Source of the DNA: Dryas octopetala
Taxonomy: Eukaryota > Streptophyta > Magnoliopsida > Rosales > Rosaceae
Direction: 5' to 3'
NCBI GenBank assembly: GCA_963921425.1
Contig: OY992835.1
Location: 9,672,001-9,736,000 of the forward strand
Length of the DNA: 64,000 bases
Both the position numbers and the translations under genes were made by a program. Below are positions 23,450-34,426 of the stretch, one piece after another; positions within the stretch are counted from its first letter, which is position 1; each line of letters starts with the position of its first letter. The notes under the pieces were generated by a model that searched no databases, was not told the origin of the DNA, and saw only the letters and a list, made by a program, of their open reading frames with translations.

Positions 23450-24300
23450 TGATCGTTCATACGTTCGAGCTCCAATACCAAACTTCTAGATCTCCAATTG
23501 ACCTAATATTTTAGAGGAATGATCTTTGAGCGACAAACTAATAAATGAACGGTTCAGATCGTTAAAAACACAATCGACATATAAGGTTCTACATATAAAT
23601 CAGTGGTTTTTGCATTTGAAGAATAAAATTATATCAACTCTTTCGTTAAAACCTTGTAGCTTCAATAATTGTGAAGACCACAACGTGATTATCACAATCA
23701 GAGCCATTCTTCATATATGTTCATACTGAAAGATCAACCCTGGAAAAAATCGGCTCAATCGGAGTTCATCTACCCGTTCGATTATTATTATAAGAATCAA
23801 GATCGTTCATACATCCTAAATGCTAAACCTAACTTCTACATCTCCAATTGAGTTAATTTTTTGCATGGATGATCTTTGAGTGAGGCACTAAGGAATGATC
23901 GGTTCAGATCGTTAAAAACACAATACAAAAGTGATCTTCTACATACAAATACACTTGAAGAGTATAATTATATTAACTTTTGGGTAGAAATTTTGGCGAT
24001 TCAACAATTTGTGAAGACTACAATGTGATTTCAACGATCGGAACCCTTCATTCTATTCGTTTATACTGGAAGATCATCCCTACAAAAAATCGGCTAAATC
24101 GGAATTCATCTCATACTTCGATTTGTATTAAAAAATTTACAATCGTTCATAAGTTCAACCACCGTTACATAACTTCTACATCTCTGATTGAGCTAATTTT
24201 TTGCATGGATGATCCTTGAGTGGGGAATTAAAAAATGAATGGTTATGATCTTTGGAAATACAATCGTATCGTATGCTATTACATATATAAAATTATAAAC
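23450..24300. repeat. Three diverged tandem units of about 350 bp in the CACTA element
   Basis: The phrase ATCGTTCATA...AACTTCTA(C/G)ATCTC...TTGAG(T/C)TAAT...GATGATC(T/C)TTGAG occurs about three times (starting near 23451, 23807 and 24131), each followed by GGTT(C/A)(A/T)GATC and a shared tail (GAAGA(C/T)(C/T)ACAA(C/T)GTGAT). The third unit is shorter. Identity is moderate, so the duplication is old. No coding frame is shared between units. Confidence 0.7.
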
Positions 24301-24309
24301 AAAAAAGTT

Positions 24310-24868
24310 TTCTTACTTTGGGCGAGGAACTACAAATTTCGTCGCCCAAAGTGATCTTGGGCGAGGAACCTCACAATTCGTCGCCCAAAGTCACTTTGGG
24401 CGACGAAATTTTAGGTTCCTCGCCCAAACCATTATTACAAAACAGGATGACCCTTTGGGCGACGAACAGATTCCTCGCCCAAAGTGTCTTTGGGCGACGA
24501 ACATAATTTCGTCACCCAAAGTGAGTTTGGGCGACGAAATATTTTGTCACCCAAAGTAAGTTTGGGCGACCAATTTACGTTTTCCTCGCCCAAAGACACT
24601 TTGGGCGACGAACATGTATATTCCTCGCCCAATGTATTTCTCAATTAATTGTTTGTTGCGTATGTTTAGGCGACGAGATGAGTTCGTCGCCCAAAGTAAC
24701 TTTGGGCGAGGAACGTGTTATTCGTCGCCCAAACCTCCTTTGGGCGACGAACCTATTCGTCGCCCAAACCTTTATGACATTGAGCGACAAATTTTCTTGT
24801 TCGTCGCCCTAAATTGCTTTGGGCGACGAATATATGTTCGTCGCCCAAAGTATGGTCGCCCAGATATG
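24310..24868. repeat. Right subterminal repeats, outer block
   Basis: About twenty copies of TTTGGGCGACGAA / TTCGTCGCCCAAA, with variants GGGCGAGGAA and TTCCTCGCCC, reaching almost to the right TIR. Frames across it are artefacts. Confidence 0.9.
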
Positions 24869-24885
24869 TTTTTCTTGTAGTGTCT

Positions 24886-26270
24886 ATACCCTAAAAAGGT
24901 ATGAGGTGAACTCGTATCCTATACCCTCAAAAAATAAAAAATAATAACATATTTCTTTGACAATGCAATAGTTAAAAGACTTTATTTAGAAAAAATAAAA
25001 GCTTTATTTAGAAAAAAAAAAAAATTAAATAAGAAATGTTAGAAGAATTAAATTCTAATTTTCCTATAATTTAATCCATGACCAAAGCCCATGGCGAGTT
25101 ACTATTATGCTCCCAAAACCAGTGTCACTACAGAAAATAAGCTTCCAAATGCTTATTGACGGAATTGTGAATTGTAACTGATTGTGAATATATTGTGAAT
25201 TGGACCAACTTGTGTGTGTGTTTTTTTTTTTTTTTTTTCTCAGCGTATTTCCTTTTTCATTACTGTATTTTTTGGTTTGGTCTTTAAAAAAAAAAATACA
25301 AAATTCTACTCATACAACTTAATAATTTTCCCAAACCAAAAAAAAATCCTTTTTGCTCATCAAAAAGGGGGCAACCTCAACATTATATCTGTCCAAAATA
25401 AGCAAAGTTTATTTACTTATTTACTTTTGCCGACTTCAAACATTATAGGTTTCATTCTAAAGTTATTGGGGGGTTTAATTTGTGTTTGATCTTTGTTTAT
25501 TTCAATTTTATTTATATATGTTTTGTGTTTGTAGTTTGTGCCTGTTGAGTTTGTGTCGTTTGTTCTTGTTCTCGGCATGACTTTTGTTTGTAGTGCGTTT
25601 GGACCAAAGAATTACATTTTGAATTATAGTTAAAAAATATGAAAAATTTCAATTTAGTTAAAAATTTGACTAAAACAATTAAAACTTTTAACAAAATTTT
25701 AACAATTTTAATTCGATAATATTTTGAAACCTCAAAAAAATGGAAATTTTTGAAATTAATTTCTTGATTTTGGACTACTGTTGGGGGGCTATGGGCGTAG
25801 TTGCCCTAATGGTTTGTGTTAATGAATAAAATACTGATCCTTAAAAAAAAAAGAGAAATAAAAATATCTATTCAAAATATCTCCTCACGACTATTTAACG
25901 ATATTTTTCCCTTATAGAAGACTACCTTTTCGATTATAGTGATGTATTATTATTATTTTTCAGTTTCATAAATTTGGGAATTATTAATCCTTCAAAACTA
26001 CAATTACAAATTAAGCATAACCACGTAATGATAGAAAAACACTAGTAGCTCACATAACATTGAGAATGAACACCATTAATTAGTGACCTCCAATATTAAA
26101 AAAAAAAAAAAAAAACATAAATTAACCAAAAACTGTGGTTAATTATTTGTTATAATTAGCAGATTGGAACTGCAGACTCTTACAAAGCATAAGCAAGCAC
26201 TAGTAGCTTTTACACATACAAAGAAAAATACAAGAAGAAATTAAAGCATATATATATATATTATATTTAC
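24886..26270. other. AT-rich intergenic region
   Basis: No gene is supported. T, A and GT runs are present near 25011-25023, 25210-25240 and 26097-26115. The last part is 3' flank of the minus-strand gene starting at 26498. Confidence 0.4.
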
Positions 26271-26498
26271 TTAAATTGGAAAGGCATTGTTGACTCTTGG
26301 GTAAACAACCCTGACCGGATGACCCATGATCCGTCGGCCCTTCATGTGCTTGAAGACGTAAACCAACGCTCCCACCGGCCACTCCACCACGGCCGCCACC
26401 GCCATCGCCAGAAACCCCACCGTGGGACCCACCACCTTGCACCTGCATGGGTTCCTACGCGTCCCACACTGTACGCATAATGGAAAGCCACCTGGCAT
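26271..26498 (-). CDS. Small conserved plant membrane protein, 75 residues
   Basis: Frame MPGGFPLCVQ to VNNAFPI. Two Cys pairs near the start (CVQCGTRRNPCRC) resemble a small metal or disulfide motif, and one hydrophobic span follows (about residues 23-48, GPTVGFLAMAVAAVVEWPVG). The basic block FKHMKGRRIMGHP comes next. The pattern CKVVGPTVGFLA...EWPVGA...KGRRIMGHP...VYP.V.NA(F/I)PI matches a family of short uncharacterised plant proteins I know from several genomes. The start at 26498 is preferred over the in-frame upstream Met at 26714 because that extension is not conserved-looking. Confidence 0.8.
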   Translation of the reverse strand: MPGGFPLCVQCGTRRNPCRCKVVGPTVGFLAMAVAAVVEWPVGALVYVFKHMKGRRIMGHPVRVVYPRVNNAFPI

Positions 26499-28260
26499 TT
26501 TCGATCGCAAAATAACTCTCTTTTTTTTTGTCTTGAGAAGGAGAATCCGAACTTCGATCGCAAATATTTGGCTGTATACAACACACAAGAGGAAATTAGA
26601 ATTGGGTTTTGAAGTATATGTCGGTAGTATAGTAGAGCGAGGAGGATGTGAATTTTGAGAAACCAAGTAGCTAGGAGCTGCGTTTTTATAGGCATTCACT
26701 TGGGTGCTGTACACGTGTCACCTTATTCCGGCATGCTGTACACGTGTCCTTGTTACGTGGTGGTTTGGACAGGTGTTGGAAGTTCATTGAGTCGGTGTCT
26801 TGTTTTGGGAATTTTTGCAGTTAAGCTTGCCAATTGGTCGGTGCAGCCTACTGGATAATAAAGTAAAAATTTTATACATAAAAAAATATACAATAAAGTA
26901 AAATAAACTTGTGATGGTTGGGTCATCCACGTGGAGCACTTATCCATACTTGGCCCAACGAAAACATGACACATGTGGTGGTATCGATAAACATCTGTAT
27001 TGAGAGGCAAAAGTCCTGAACGAGAGTACCGACAATATGCCACGTGTTTATGTTTGCTTCCGGAAACTATAAACTCTACTTGAAACAAGTAAGAATACCG
27101 GTATATGCACGAAGATCGTACAATATACGTAACATGATTGTTCTATTAACAAATTACTCATATTAAGAGATTTCTTAATGGACAATCGTGTTATTTATAT
27201 GGTTCACTTCATTAATATAACGACATACATTTTCATTTAGTAAAATTTATAGTTTATTTAAACGAGAGAATACATGACATCATAATTAAATATAACAATT
27301 TTTAACACAATATAAACTCGACACAATATTAGTAAATTGTGTTGACAATTTTTTACTCATATCTCTTTAATCGATTGAATCGATCTTTGAGCATTAACAT
27401 AACCATAATGGTGATTTATGATTAGGATGGAGGCAGAATTTTCCGTTGGGCTGGGCCTTTTTTTTTTTTTTGGGGTTGTGGACTGCCTGAGTTGGTACTG
27501 GGCTATAGGGTGAGTCCTTTAGTTTGGGGTGGACTATAGGGTCAGTCCCTAATCTGTAATCTGGCTCTGTGCTTGATGATGATTCCACGACCAAACCATG
27601 GTGATGTTAAATTGTGTGCACATGCACTACATACGTATAAACTTTTATTAATTTTGAGAAGGGATATAATGCTATTAAAACAACATTTTAGCCTCTTACA
27701 CTTCATTTCTGTAGTCATGGGACAAGTGTAGGAAGTTATGATCAACACTAGTGTACGTGTGGGTGTCCTAGTTAGACATGATGCATGTGAGGGTGATCTG
27801 GTTCTAGTTTACCTTCTGGTAAAAGAATGGTATATACATTTCTTGGAAAGAAAATAGAAAAGCTAGGAATTGCCTTTTTAATCTTTTGCCAGGGCATATG
27901 ATTCCCTTCTTTGTTAATGCAATGTAAACCATAGACTGATCGAGTACTGCTTTTGGAATCCACTTCAAATGCTTAGCATATTGAAATGCCAGCTTTTATT
28001 GATATTCAATAGGGTAAATGAAACTTTAAATAATAGTTGCAATTATTGATAAGCAAAGTGAAAGAATAATGCCAGCCACAGACTTTATTCAAAGGGCAGG
28101 AAGCAAATATATTCTCGCTGGAGAGATGCAAAGTAATCTTAGCTATCAAGCTGAGCCTTATATCTTAAAACCCATCAGTTTGAAATGACGATCTCATCTA
28201 TACTATCTGTTTAATCATAACACATAAAATATAGATTATATCCATTTTATACTAAATAAG
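26499..28260. other. Intergenic; promoter side of the 26498 gene
   Basis: Holds the upstream region of the minus-strand gene. CACGTGTC and GTACACGTGTC (about 26710 and 26740) are ACGT-core boxes that could be ABA- or light-response sites for that gene; this is inference. The rest has no gene that I recognise. Confidence 0.4.
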
Positions 28261-28272
28261 TTTAATATGGTA

Positions 28273-28453
28273 GTTACCATCTAGCTATTCATCATGGCAA
28301 ACCCTCTAAAAATTTTAAGTTAGTTAGAAAATTAATGGGCCAACAATGTATATCAAGATAGTTATCAACTAGCTATTCATCGTGTCAAACCCTCTAAAAA
28401 TTTTAAGTTAGTTAGAAATTAAATTAATGGGCCAACAATATATATCAAGATAT
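28273..28453. repeat. Tandem duplication of about 90 bp
   Basis: The phrase CTAGCTATTCATC(A/G)TG(G/T)CAAACCC, then CTCTAAAAATTTTAAGTTAG and ATTAATGGGCCAACAAT(G/A)TA, occurs twice in direct order, starting near 28280 and 28369. Few differences suggest a fairly recent event. Confidence 0.8.
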
Positions 28454-29102
28454 TATTATAGTATATACTGTCATTATACTCTAATAGATATCACCCTTCC
28501 TTATGTCTAGCTCCATTCTTGTAGAGGGATAAATACTCATGACTTTCTCTTGGGTTCAGAGGTCTAATACCAAATCACACAATTACTGCACCTAAAAAAC
28601 TTAAGCTTTAAGAAAATTAACCAACAATATATGTCAAGCTAAAACATACATACATCTATATATAATATGCTTGAACCAGCATCTAAAGGGTTCATGTCAT
28701 AAATAAAAAATATTGGTTTGTTACTAGAGCAAACAATTTCTTTAGAACGTACTGATTGTATATGGGTTAATGATTGAAAACATATTAAATGGAAATAGCT
28801 AGCTATATGTATATATGGCAATTAGAATAGGTCGACATAACATAAGGTCCCCTCATGCATTTACAACATCCACATGCAATTCGCTTTCAGAGCCATTTCA
28901 AACCCACTAAAGAGGTTCACAATATGAAGTACTAGTCCCTCTCACCTCGCAGCTGTGTGTTCCCCGAAATAACTAAACTTACCTAACCGCATGACCTGTG
29001 CATTTATACCATTTCCATGCACCCATCGTAAGCCACAAGCACCCTCAACAAATTGAGCTTACATTCCCCACCCACTAAGTACTAGCCACTACTATTCTCT
29101 TC

Positions 29103-29106
<4 letters not shown>

Positions 29107-29176
<70 letters not shown>
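29107..29176. repeat. CT microsatellite in the leader of the proline-rich gene
   Basis: Nearly uninterrupted CT run of about 70 bp ending 17 bp before the ATG at 29194. Such runs are common in plant 5' leaders and length-variable. Confidence 0.9.
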
Positions 29177-29178
<2 letters not shown>

Positions 29179-29193
29179 TCTCTGAAGAAATTA

Positions 29194-29649
29194 ATGGCAT
29201 TGCCTCCAGTACATTGGAACCCTCAAACACTTGCTCTGATCATGCTGCTGCTGATTTTGTCCATTTCAAGAAATGTGACTTCTTCTGATGAAAACCAAGA
29301 TCATCATGGGCAAGTATCGCTGTCTCATGAGCAGAAAGTTGACATTAATACGGGAATAAAGTGTGGAGAATGTCCTTGCGTAAACCCCTGTGAGCAGCAG
29401 CTCCTTCCACCGCCACCACCGCCGCCACCGCCGCCGCCAAAGATTTGCAATCCATCAGCAGCAGCAGCAGCAGTAGCAGCACCACCACCTCCAAGGTTCA
29501 TTTACGTGACAGGTATTCCAGGGGAATTGTACCCCACCGATACCTATGGACGCTTCGGATATTTTTACTCGGCTGCTACACCAAATGTTATGCTGAGGTC
29601 ATTGTTCTTGTTTGGATTTGGGGTGTTCTTTCAAGTAGTCATGGTTTAG
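29194..29649 (+). CDS. Secreted proline-rich (hydroxyproline-rich-type) protein
   Basis: A 151-residue intronless frame. Residues about 10-30 (TLALIMLLLILSISRNVTSS) form a signal peptide. KCGECPCVNPCEQQ then carries four Cys, followed by a run of eleven Pro (about residues 73-83), KICNPS, an Ala run and PPPPRFIYVTG. A GELYPTDTYGRFGYFYSA segment leads to a hydrophobic C-terminus (SLFLFGFGVFFQVVMV) that could serve as a GPI-anchor signal or membrane tail. The architecture matches small extensin-like/hydroxyproline-rich cell wall or plasma membrane proteins of plants. Prolines would be hydroxylated in the ER if the family rule holds. The exact subfamily is not assigned. Confidence 0.8.
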   Translation: MALPPVHWNPQTLALIMLLLILSISRNVTSSDENQDHHGQVSLSHEQKVDINTGIKCGECPCVNPCEQQLLPPPPPPPPPPPKICNPSAAAAAVAAPPPPRFIYVTGIPGELYPTDTYGRFGYFYSAATPNVMLRSLFLFGFGVFFQVVMV

Positions 29650-29753
29650 GGGGACTCTAATAGCTGAAAAATTATTGCATTTGAATGTATCAGCACGTGA
29701 CTTGCTGATGTGGTGTTACGATTCATAGGCTCTTCTTTTGTTTTATTGGTGCT

Positions 29754-30010
29754 GTTAGAGTATTAACAATAAATTAACCTGGTTATTATTATTATTTTCC
29801 AGCTGAAATGCCATGTCAGATTAGTCAGCTGTTAGTCTGTTAGAATTGCTGTTAGCTAGGCTGTTAGTCTGTTTAAGCTCAGAAGCTCAGCTATAATAGC
29901 TTTACTGTGTGTGACTTTGTATGATGATTCAATTAATACACACATGCATTATCTTTCTCTCTCTTACATTTTCTATTCTCTCTGAGATTTTCTTAGTTCT
30001 TTCTTGGTAT
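29754..30010 (+). mobile_element. LTR-retroelement relic, probably Copia-type solo LTR or LTR fragment
   Basis: Begins TGTTAGAGTATTAAC and carries a repeated CTGTTAGTCTGTTAG stretch, then AAGCTCAGCTATAATAGC and CACACATGCATTATC, ending near TTCTTAGTTC before TTGGTATCC, which resembles the start of a primer-binding site. No internal genes are seen and no second LTR is present in the window. It is a broken fossil; the boundaries and family are approximate. Confidence 0.4.
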
Positions 30011-30210
30011 CCAAACAGGTGCATGGGGCCGGATTGGGATGTGTTAGTCATGCCTAGTTCCATTAGGTCTGCTTGGTTAAGGGATTGTTACTGTTCCTCG
30101 AATTCCGTTTGCGTTGTGGACGTCCCTGCCCATATTTCTCTTCTGATCTCATGTTTTCTTCTTTTTGCTCTGCATTTACAATATATATGTGCAGTTCCTT
30201 GCATTTAAAA

Positions 30211-30860
30211 TTATCTTGGCCACCCAATTAATTTAATGGCTCTTAAAAAACACAGTTATGGAAATAATATTTGAAACAAGAAGAATATAAGTAAAAACCA
30301 ACAATTACAATTACTTGCTTAACATATCTAGTGTTTCTTTGTTTAGGACCCCAAGATTTATTAGGTTATCGGCTAAGATTTCTCTCTTTAAATACAGAGT
30401 AAATCCCTTTAAAAACGATCAAAGGGCCGGTACGTCCATTAGAATAGAATTCAGGGGTTGCTAAACAGTATTTTTCATTTAGAATAATGTAAGCTACAAA
30501 ATGCTCATGTGCAATTTTTATATTAATTCACCAAAATAAATTGAGTATTCTGTGAATATTTTTTGTTTGGTGTCGATATTCGGACCAAACTTTTTTATCA
30601 GTAGTCTTAACAACTTAATGAATTATTAATTTACAATTTTATCCTAATATAAATTGATTATTAAAGACAAACATTTAATTTAAAAAAAAAACAAAAAAAA
30701 ACAATTAACTTAGAGTATACATAACACTTTCAGTATACGTACCCAAAATCTTTTCTCATTTCTCCAACATCCAGTGTGTATCAGTTGATTGAAGGATGAA
30801 TGATGATGGTATAGGCATACATATATATGAGATATATGAGAGAGCTAGTACATGAGAAAG
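30211..30860. other. AT-rich intergenic region; 3' flank of the GH9 fragment
   Basis: No gene. The final 150 bp would be the 3' untranslated side of the minus-strand endoglucanase fragment. Confidence 0.4.
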
Positions 30861-31350
30861 TTAAGCAAAGTGAGCAAAGACACCAACGAGTGGTGCATTC
30901 GTGACGGTTGTGGGTTCAGCAGATTGGTAATTTCCCCTGGAGTCGGCATAACCATCAGTTTCATCTGATGGGCTCACAATTGCTCCCTCCAGCACGTTGG
31001 GGTTGGGGGCTTCTTTGTGTAACCAAATGTTCACCCCATCTTGGCATGTCACTGGTGTCCTGTCCTTGTTGATTGATATAATTGATGCTGCTCTGTGATG
31101 AATTTGCTTCGGATAGTTTGATCCATATCCAACGTCCATGTAACTCATGTTTCTGGGGTTTGACCCCAGGATATAATCCACCTAAATAAATGAACAACAT
31201 TAATTCATTCACAGTCAAAATTACAAATAAAAAAGAATTCGCTAGCTTATTCACTTGGGTACGTACTTGTGATTTGGCAGATGCAAGCAGATCAGATGGC
31301 TTGGCCAAGCCAGCGGGACAGTTGTTGGTGGCATTTTTGGCCTCCAAATA
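30861..31350 (-). pseudogene. 3' end of a GH9 endo-1,4-beta-glucanase gene, truncated
   Basis: Two exons are visible. About 31350-31268 reads CPAGLAKPSDLLASAKSQ and has a donor CAA|GTACGT; 31181-30861 reads [20 protein letters not shown] onward. It keeps GH9 landmarks: [12 protein letters not shown] (His/Arg signature) and [20 protein letters not shown] with the catalytic-site Asp and Glu, ending [13 protein letters not shown]9 enzymes are near 480-620 residues and cut cell wall glucans; here only about 133 residues remain and nothing upstream (to 32 kb) continues the gene. Apart from the missing 5' part, the reading frame is clean, so truncation was recent or this piece was moved here. Confidence 0.85.
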
Positions 31351-31385
31351 AATTGAAGAAACAGTTTTGAGAATTGTTGGCCAAT

Positions 31386-32994
31386 TGGGTATGTATTTGT
31401 TGGGTATGTATTTTGTTGAGAGTGTGTTTGTTGGGTTTACTAAATAGAATTGTTGGGTGTTATGTTGGGTTTAGTAAGAGTAGTTTAAGAAAACATGTTG
31501 AGTATACTAATAAGTTTTAATATTTTTTTAAATGAAGATGGGTGTAAAGATATTAAGGTCCATTGATTTTAACTACTAAATTTCAATAATTTTTTGATTT
31601 AGCTACCAAAATTAAATATTATTTTAGATTAGTTACTAATTGAAAAGTCAAACAACAAAATAATAAAGTAAAAGGTATTAGAATTTACAAATATTACATC
31701 ACATGCCATTACAATAAAAAAATTATTACGTCACAAATATTACATTAATTTATACTATATTGTATTAAAAAAAAAAAATCAATTCAGTCACAACTTAACT
31801 GTAACTGTCTTGGTAAATTGAAAGATACAACTCACACCACTATATTATGTATTATTTTGAGTAAAAGTATTATTTTGATATCTATTTATACTATATTGTA
31901 GTATATTTCTCTAAAAAAAATTCAATGAAGTCACAACTTAACTGTGACTGTTTCACAACTTAGATGTGACTGTCGTTCAGTCCCAACTAAATTTGAAGTT
32001 GTGAGTGTCGTACAGTCATAATTAAATGTGAAGTTGAGACTATATTAGCAAATTTTCAAGAAGATAATATAAAAACCTCAAGGACAATTTTGTCAAAACC
32101 TTATAAATTTTAACTAACACCCATCATATGTAGGCCAAAGGACAAAAATGTCAAATAGAAAAGGCTCAAATCAAAGGGGCTAACATATTTGTGACTCAAT
32201 CTAAAAAACTACATTTAAATTTAGTAGTTCAATTGAAATATTATATAGTCTTCATGCTATACCAAAAAATTATTGAAATTTGGTATTTAATCCTAATTTT
32301 CTAAAGATATTATTGGGACTACTGATAAAAAAGTTAGGTTCGAATAACGGCATCCTTTTTTTTAGGAAAGCAATACTTCAATTTTCTCATTTGCACTCCT
32401 TGTCTTTTTCTTATCCTTTTTTTAGTTGGTTTTCCAAATCTACCCTTATTGCTTCTTTCGTGGACCATTGGGACATCATAGTATTGTTCATGATATCCAC
32501 TCTTATATTTTATTTTTATTAAGAGTGTTTGGTTAATAGGAAGCGTGTTTTTTTTTCTTCTAAAAAAATACATGGTATTTAGTTACATTTTAAATAAATA
32601 TCTTATTAAATGTTGAATTTGTACACAGTAGTGGGTTGGTTTTTTATTAGACCTGTGAAAGGAGCTAGTAAGTAAAGATAAGAGAAAGATGTACTGTCTT
32701 AGAAATAAGGTAAGTATTGGTTATTCTTACAAGTGGGGAAAGGATGATGACGTTCGCCGCAAGTCGGCTCCCGGTGAGATTTGGATTCTTCAGCGTGAGT
32801 GTCCTTGCAAAAAAGCAATACATGTTAGTTTACATTCCTTATGAGAAGTTGATCGAAGTCATAAAGTTTTACCTCAGCCAAAGAATCATTCAGGGATGTT
32901 GTATCTTCGTCGACATTGTCTAAGGGTTGAGTTTCGGCCAGCTGCAACAGGCTGATGCATGGACATTCAAAAGAAAATAAGTCACATAAAGGTA
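31386..32994. other. AT-rich region with a possible decayed TIR element
   Basis: The left motif TACTAAATTTCAATAATTTT (about 31574) is inverted relative to AAAATTATTGAAATTTGGTA (about 32265), hinting at a non-autonomous element of about 700 bp. Between them are repeated GTCACAACTTAACTGT(A/G)ACTGT pieces (31787-32030). The segment 32740-32940 is less AT-rich (GATGACGTTCGCCGC) and could be a gene scrap, but I do not recognise it. Confidence 0.35.
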
Positions 32995-32997
32995 TTA

Positions 32998-33842
32998 GAG
33001 CATCTACAGTGGTGAGGTGTATTTCAATTTTATTGCAAAAAATTGAACTAAAGGTAAAATAATGACTTGCTGTGGTAGAGTTCATTTCAAATATATTGGA
33101 GATCAATAATTCATTTTAGAGATCACCAATATATATGAACTCTGATCAATAAGCTGCTCACCATGTGAAAAAGTATATAACTTTAGAGTCTCTCTCTTGT
33201 CGACATGTAAACTGCATTATATATATCTCCTTGTCTCTCATCTTAAATTTTTTATCTTCTTTTTTTATTTTTATTTTATTAAATAAATGTATCATTTATT
33301 CTATGTAGTAGTTGGCCTCTTTTATATCCGTTGCCCTCTCCTCTCTCATTATTATTTTATTAATAAATGTATCAACAAACAAATCTATCTGTTGGCCTCT
33401 TTTTTTATTTTATTAAATAAATGTATCAACAAACCCATAAATTTATGTTACCTCCCTTTGCCTATATATTATCTTGTTTGTAAAAAACTTACATCATTGA
33501 AAATTATTTAAATATAAATTTTTTTTAAGAATATCTAAATATAAAAGTTGGGTATGAAATTATATTTTTAATTCAAATTTTAAAAATATATCCAAAGTTT
33601 GGTCTCTTTTTAAAGATCTCTTTGAGACTATATTTTAAGTGGTATAATTTTTATCGTAATTGAATTTATCCATTTTATGTTATTTGAGTATGTAAAAAAA
33701 TATTTAAAAAATATAGTTATTGATATGAAGCCATTGAACTGCACCACTGTAAGTAAAACTGCTGTTCAGTTCAATAAATGCTAAAACAGTTCACAAAATT
33801 GTATTAATTAACTGAACTATTAATCAACCACTGTGGATGTTC
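32998..33842. mobile_element. PIF/Harbinger-like non-autonomous element, TTA duplication
   Basis: The left end GAGCATCTACAGTGGT and the reverse complement of the right end GAACATCCACAGTGGT match at 14 of 16 bases. TTA flanks both sides (32995-32997 and 33843-33845). TIR style and a TTA duplication are typical of PIF/Harbinger (Tourist-like) elements. The 845-bp interior is AT-rich with no transposase frame. Confidence 0.8.
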
Positions 33843-33887
33843 TTAGAGGAAAATAAGTATTCAAGAACGAACTTGAGTCTTTTTTAT

Positions 33888-33946
33888 GGATCCTCTGCCA
33901 AAGATGTTGCCAAGCAACTCAAGGAACAACAAAATGGTGATGCATA
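33888..33946 (+). pseudogene. SEC61-alpha relic
   Basis: Translation reads GSSAKDVAKQLKEQQ, which matches the near-universal segment of the Sec61 alpha translocon subunit (usual continuation MVMPGH). After the second Gln an extra A shifts the frame; in the shifted frame MVM follows, then the similarity ends. Sec61 alpha is about 475 residues, so this is a tiny remnant. It lies 45 bp right of the Harbinger-like element. Confidence 0.6.
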
Positions 33947-34016
33947 AAGGTTAATGAAGTCTTACCAAAAAAATAAGGCTATAAAGTGGAAGCAATTTAC
34001 TAGACTTCCTTATATT

Positions 34017-34426
34017 ATACAAGAATGCTCTAAAACTAACTTGTTAGTAAATTAATACAAAACTAACTATCATGTTGGGCCCACTGCACAATGTAATCTT
34101 AAAATCTGAACCGTCTATTTTTTAGGCCCTACTTCAAAGATCATCCCTGTAAAAAATCTTCACAATCGGAAGTCATTTAGTCATTTGATTATAACAATAA
34201 CTATTTCTATGCTTTTATCGAAAATACTGATCGTTTATTTATTTGATCTGAATTAGACGACTACATAATTTCTGATTTAGTTGATTTTTTGCAATGATGA
34301 TATTTGAAATATTAACTAAAAAATGAACGATTCGGATTATAATATTAGTTATGTGGTGGGGCCAAAAGCATGGTTAGTTTTGTATTAACTTACTAAATAG
34401 TTAGTTTTAGAGCACTCCTCATATCT
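34017..34426. mobile_element. Foldback MITE (GAATGCTCTAAAACTAAC family), single copy
   Basis: Begins ACAAGAATGCTCTAAAACTA and ends TTAGTTTTAGAGCACTCC, with complementary arms (GAACCGTCTATTTTTTAGGC against CTAAAAAATGAACGATTC). It is the cleanest copy of the family clustered at 5446-6456. No coding capacity. Confidence 0.7.

Larger units (their letters stand above)
15304..24882. mobile_element. CACTA (En/Spm) DNA transposon, near full length, 9.58 kb
   Basis: The left end reads CACTACAAGAAAAAAGGG, and the reverse complement of the right end reads CACTACAAGAAAAACATA: 14 identical bases starting with the diagnostic CACTA. TCT flanks both sides (15301-15303 and 24883-24885), the 3-bp duplication of this superfamily. 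Layout from left to right: subterminal repeats, TNPA-type gene (minus), TNPD-type gene (minus), G-rich minisatellite, right subterminal repeats in two blocks. Both genes are damaged, so it is probably dead unless helped in trans. The TIRs and duplication are clean, so the insertion itself is not very old. Confidence 0.95.

Noticed and set aside
26753-27088. 111-residue minus-strand frame
   Set aside because: Ordinary composition for random AT-rich DNA and no recognisable motif.
32825-33106. Minus-strand frame with DNVDEDTTSLNDSLAEVKLYDF
   Set aside because: Briefly resembles a receptor-kinase linker, but the match is too weak and the frame runs into the Harbinger-like element.
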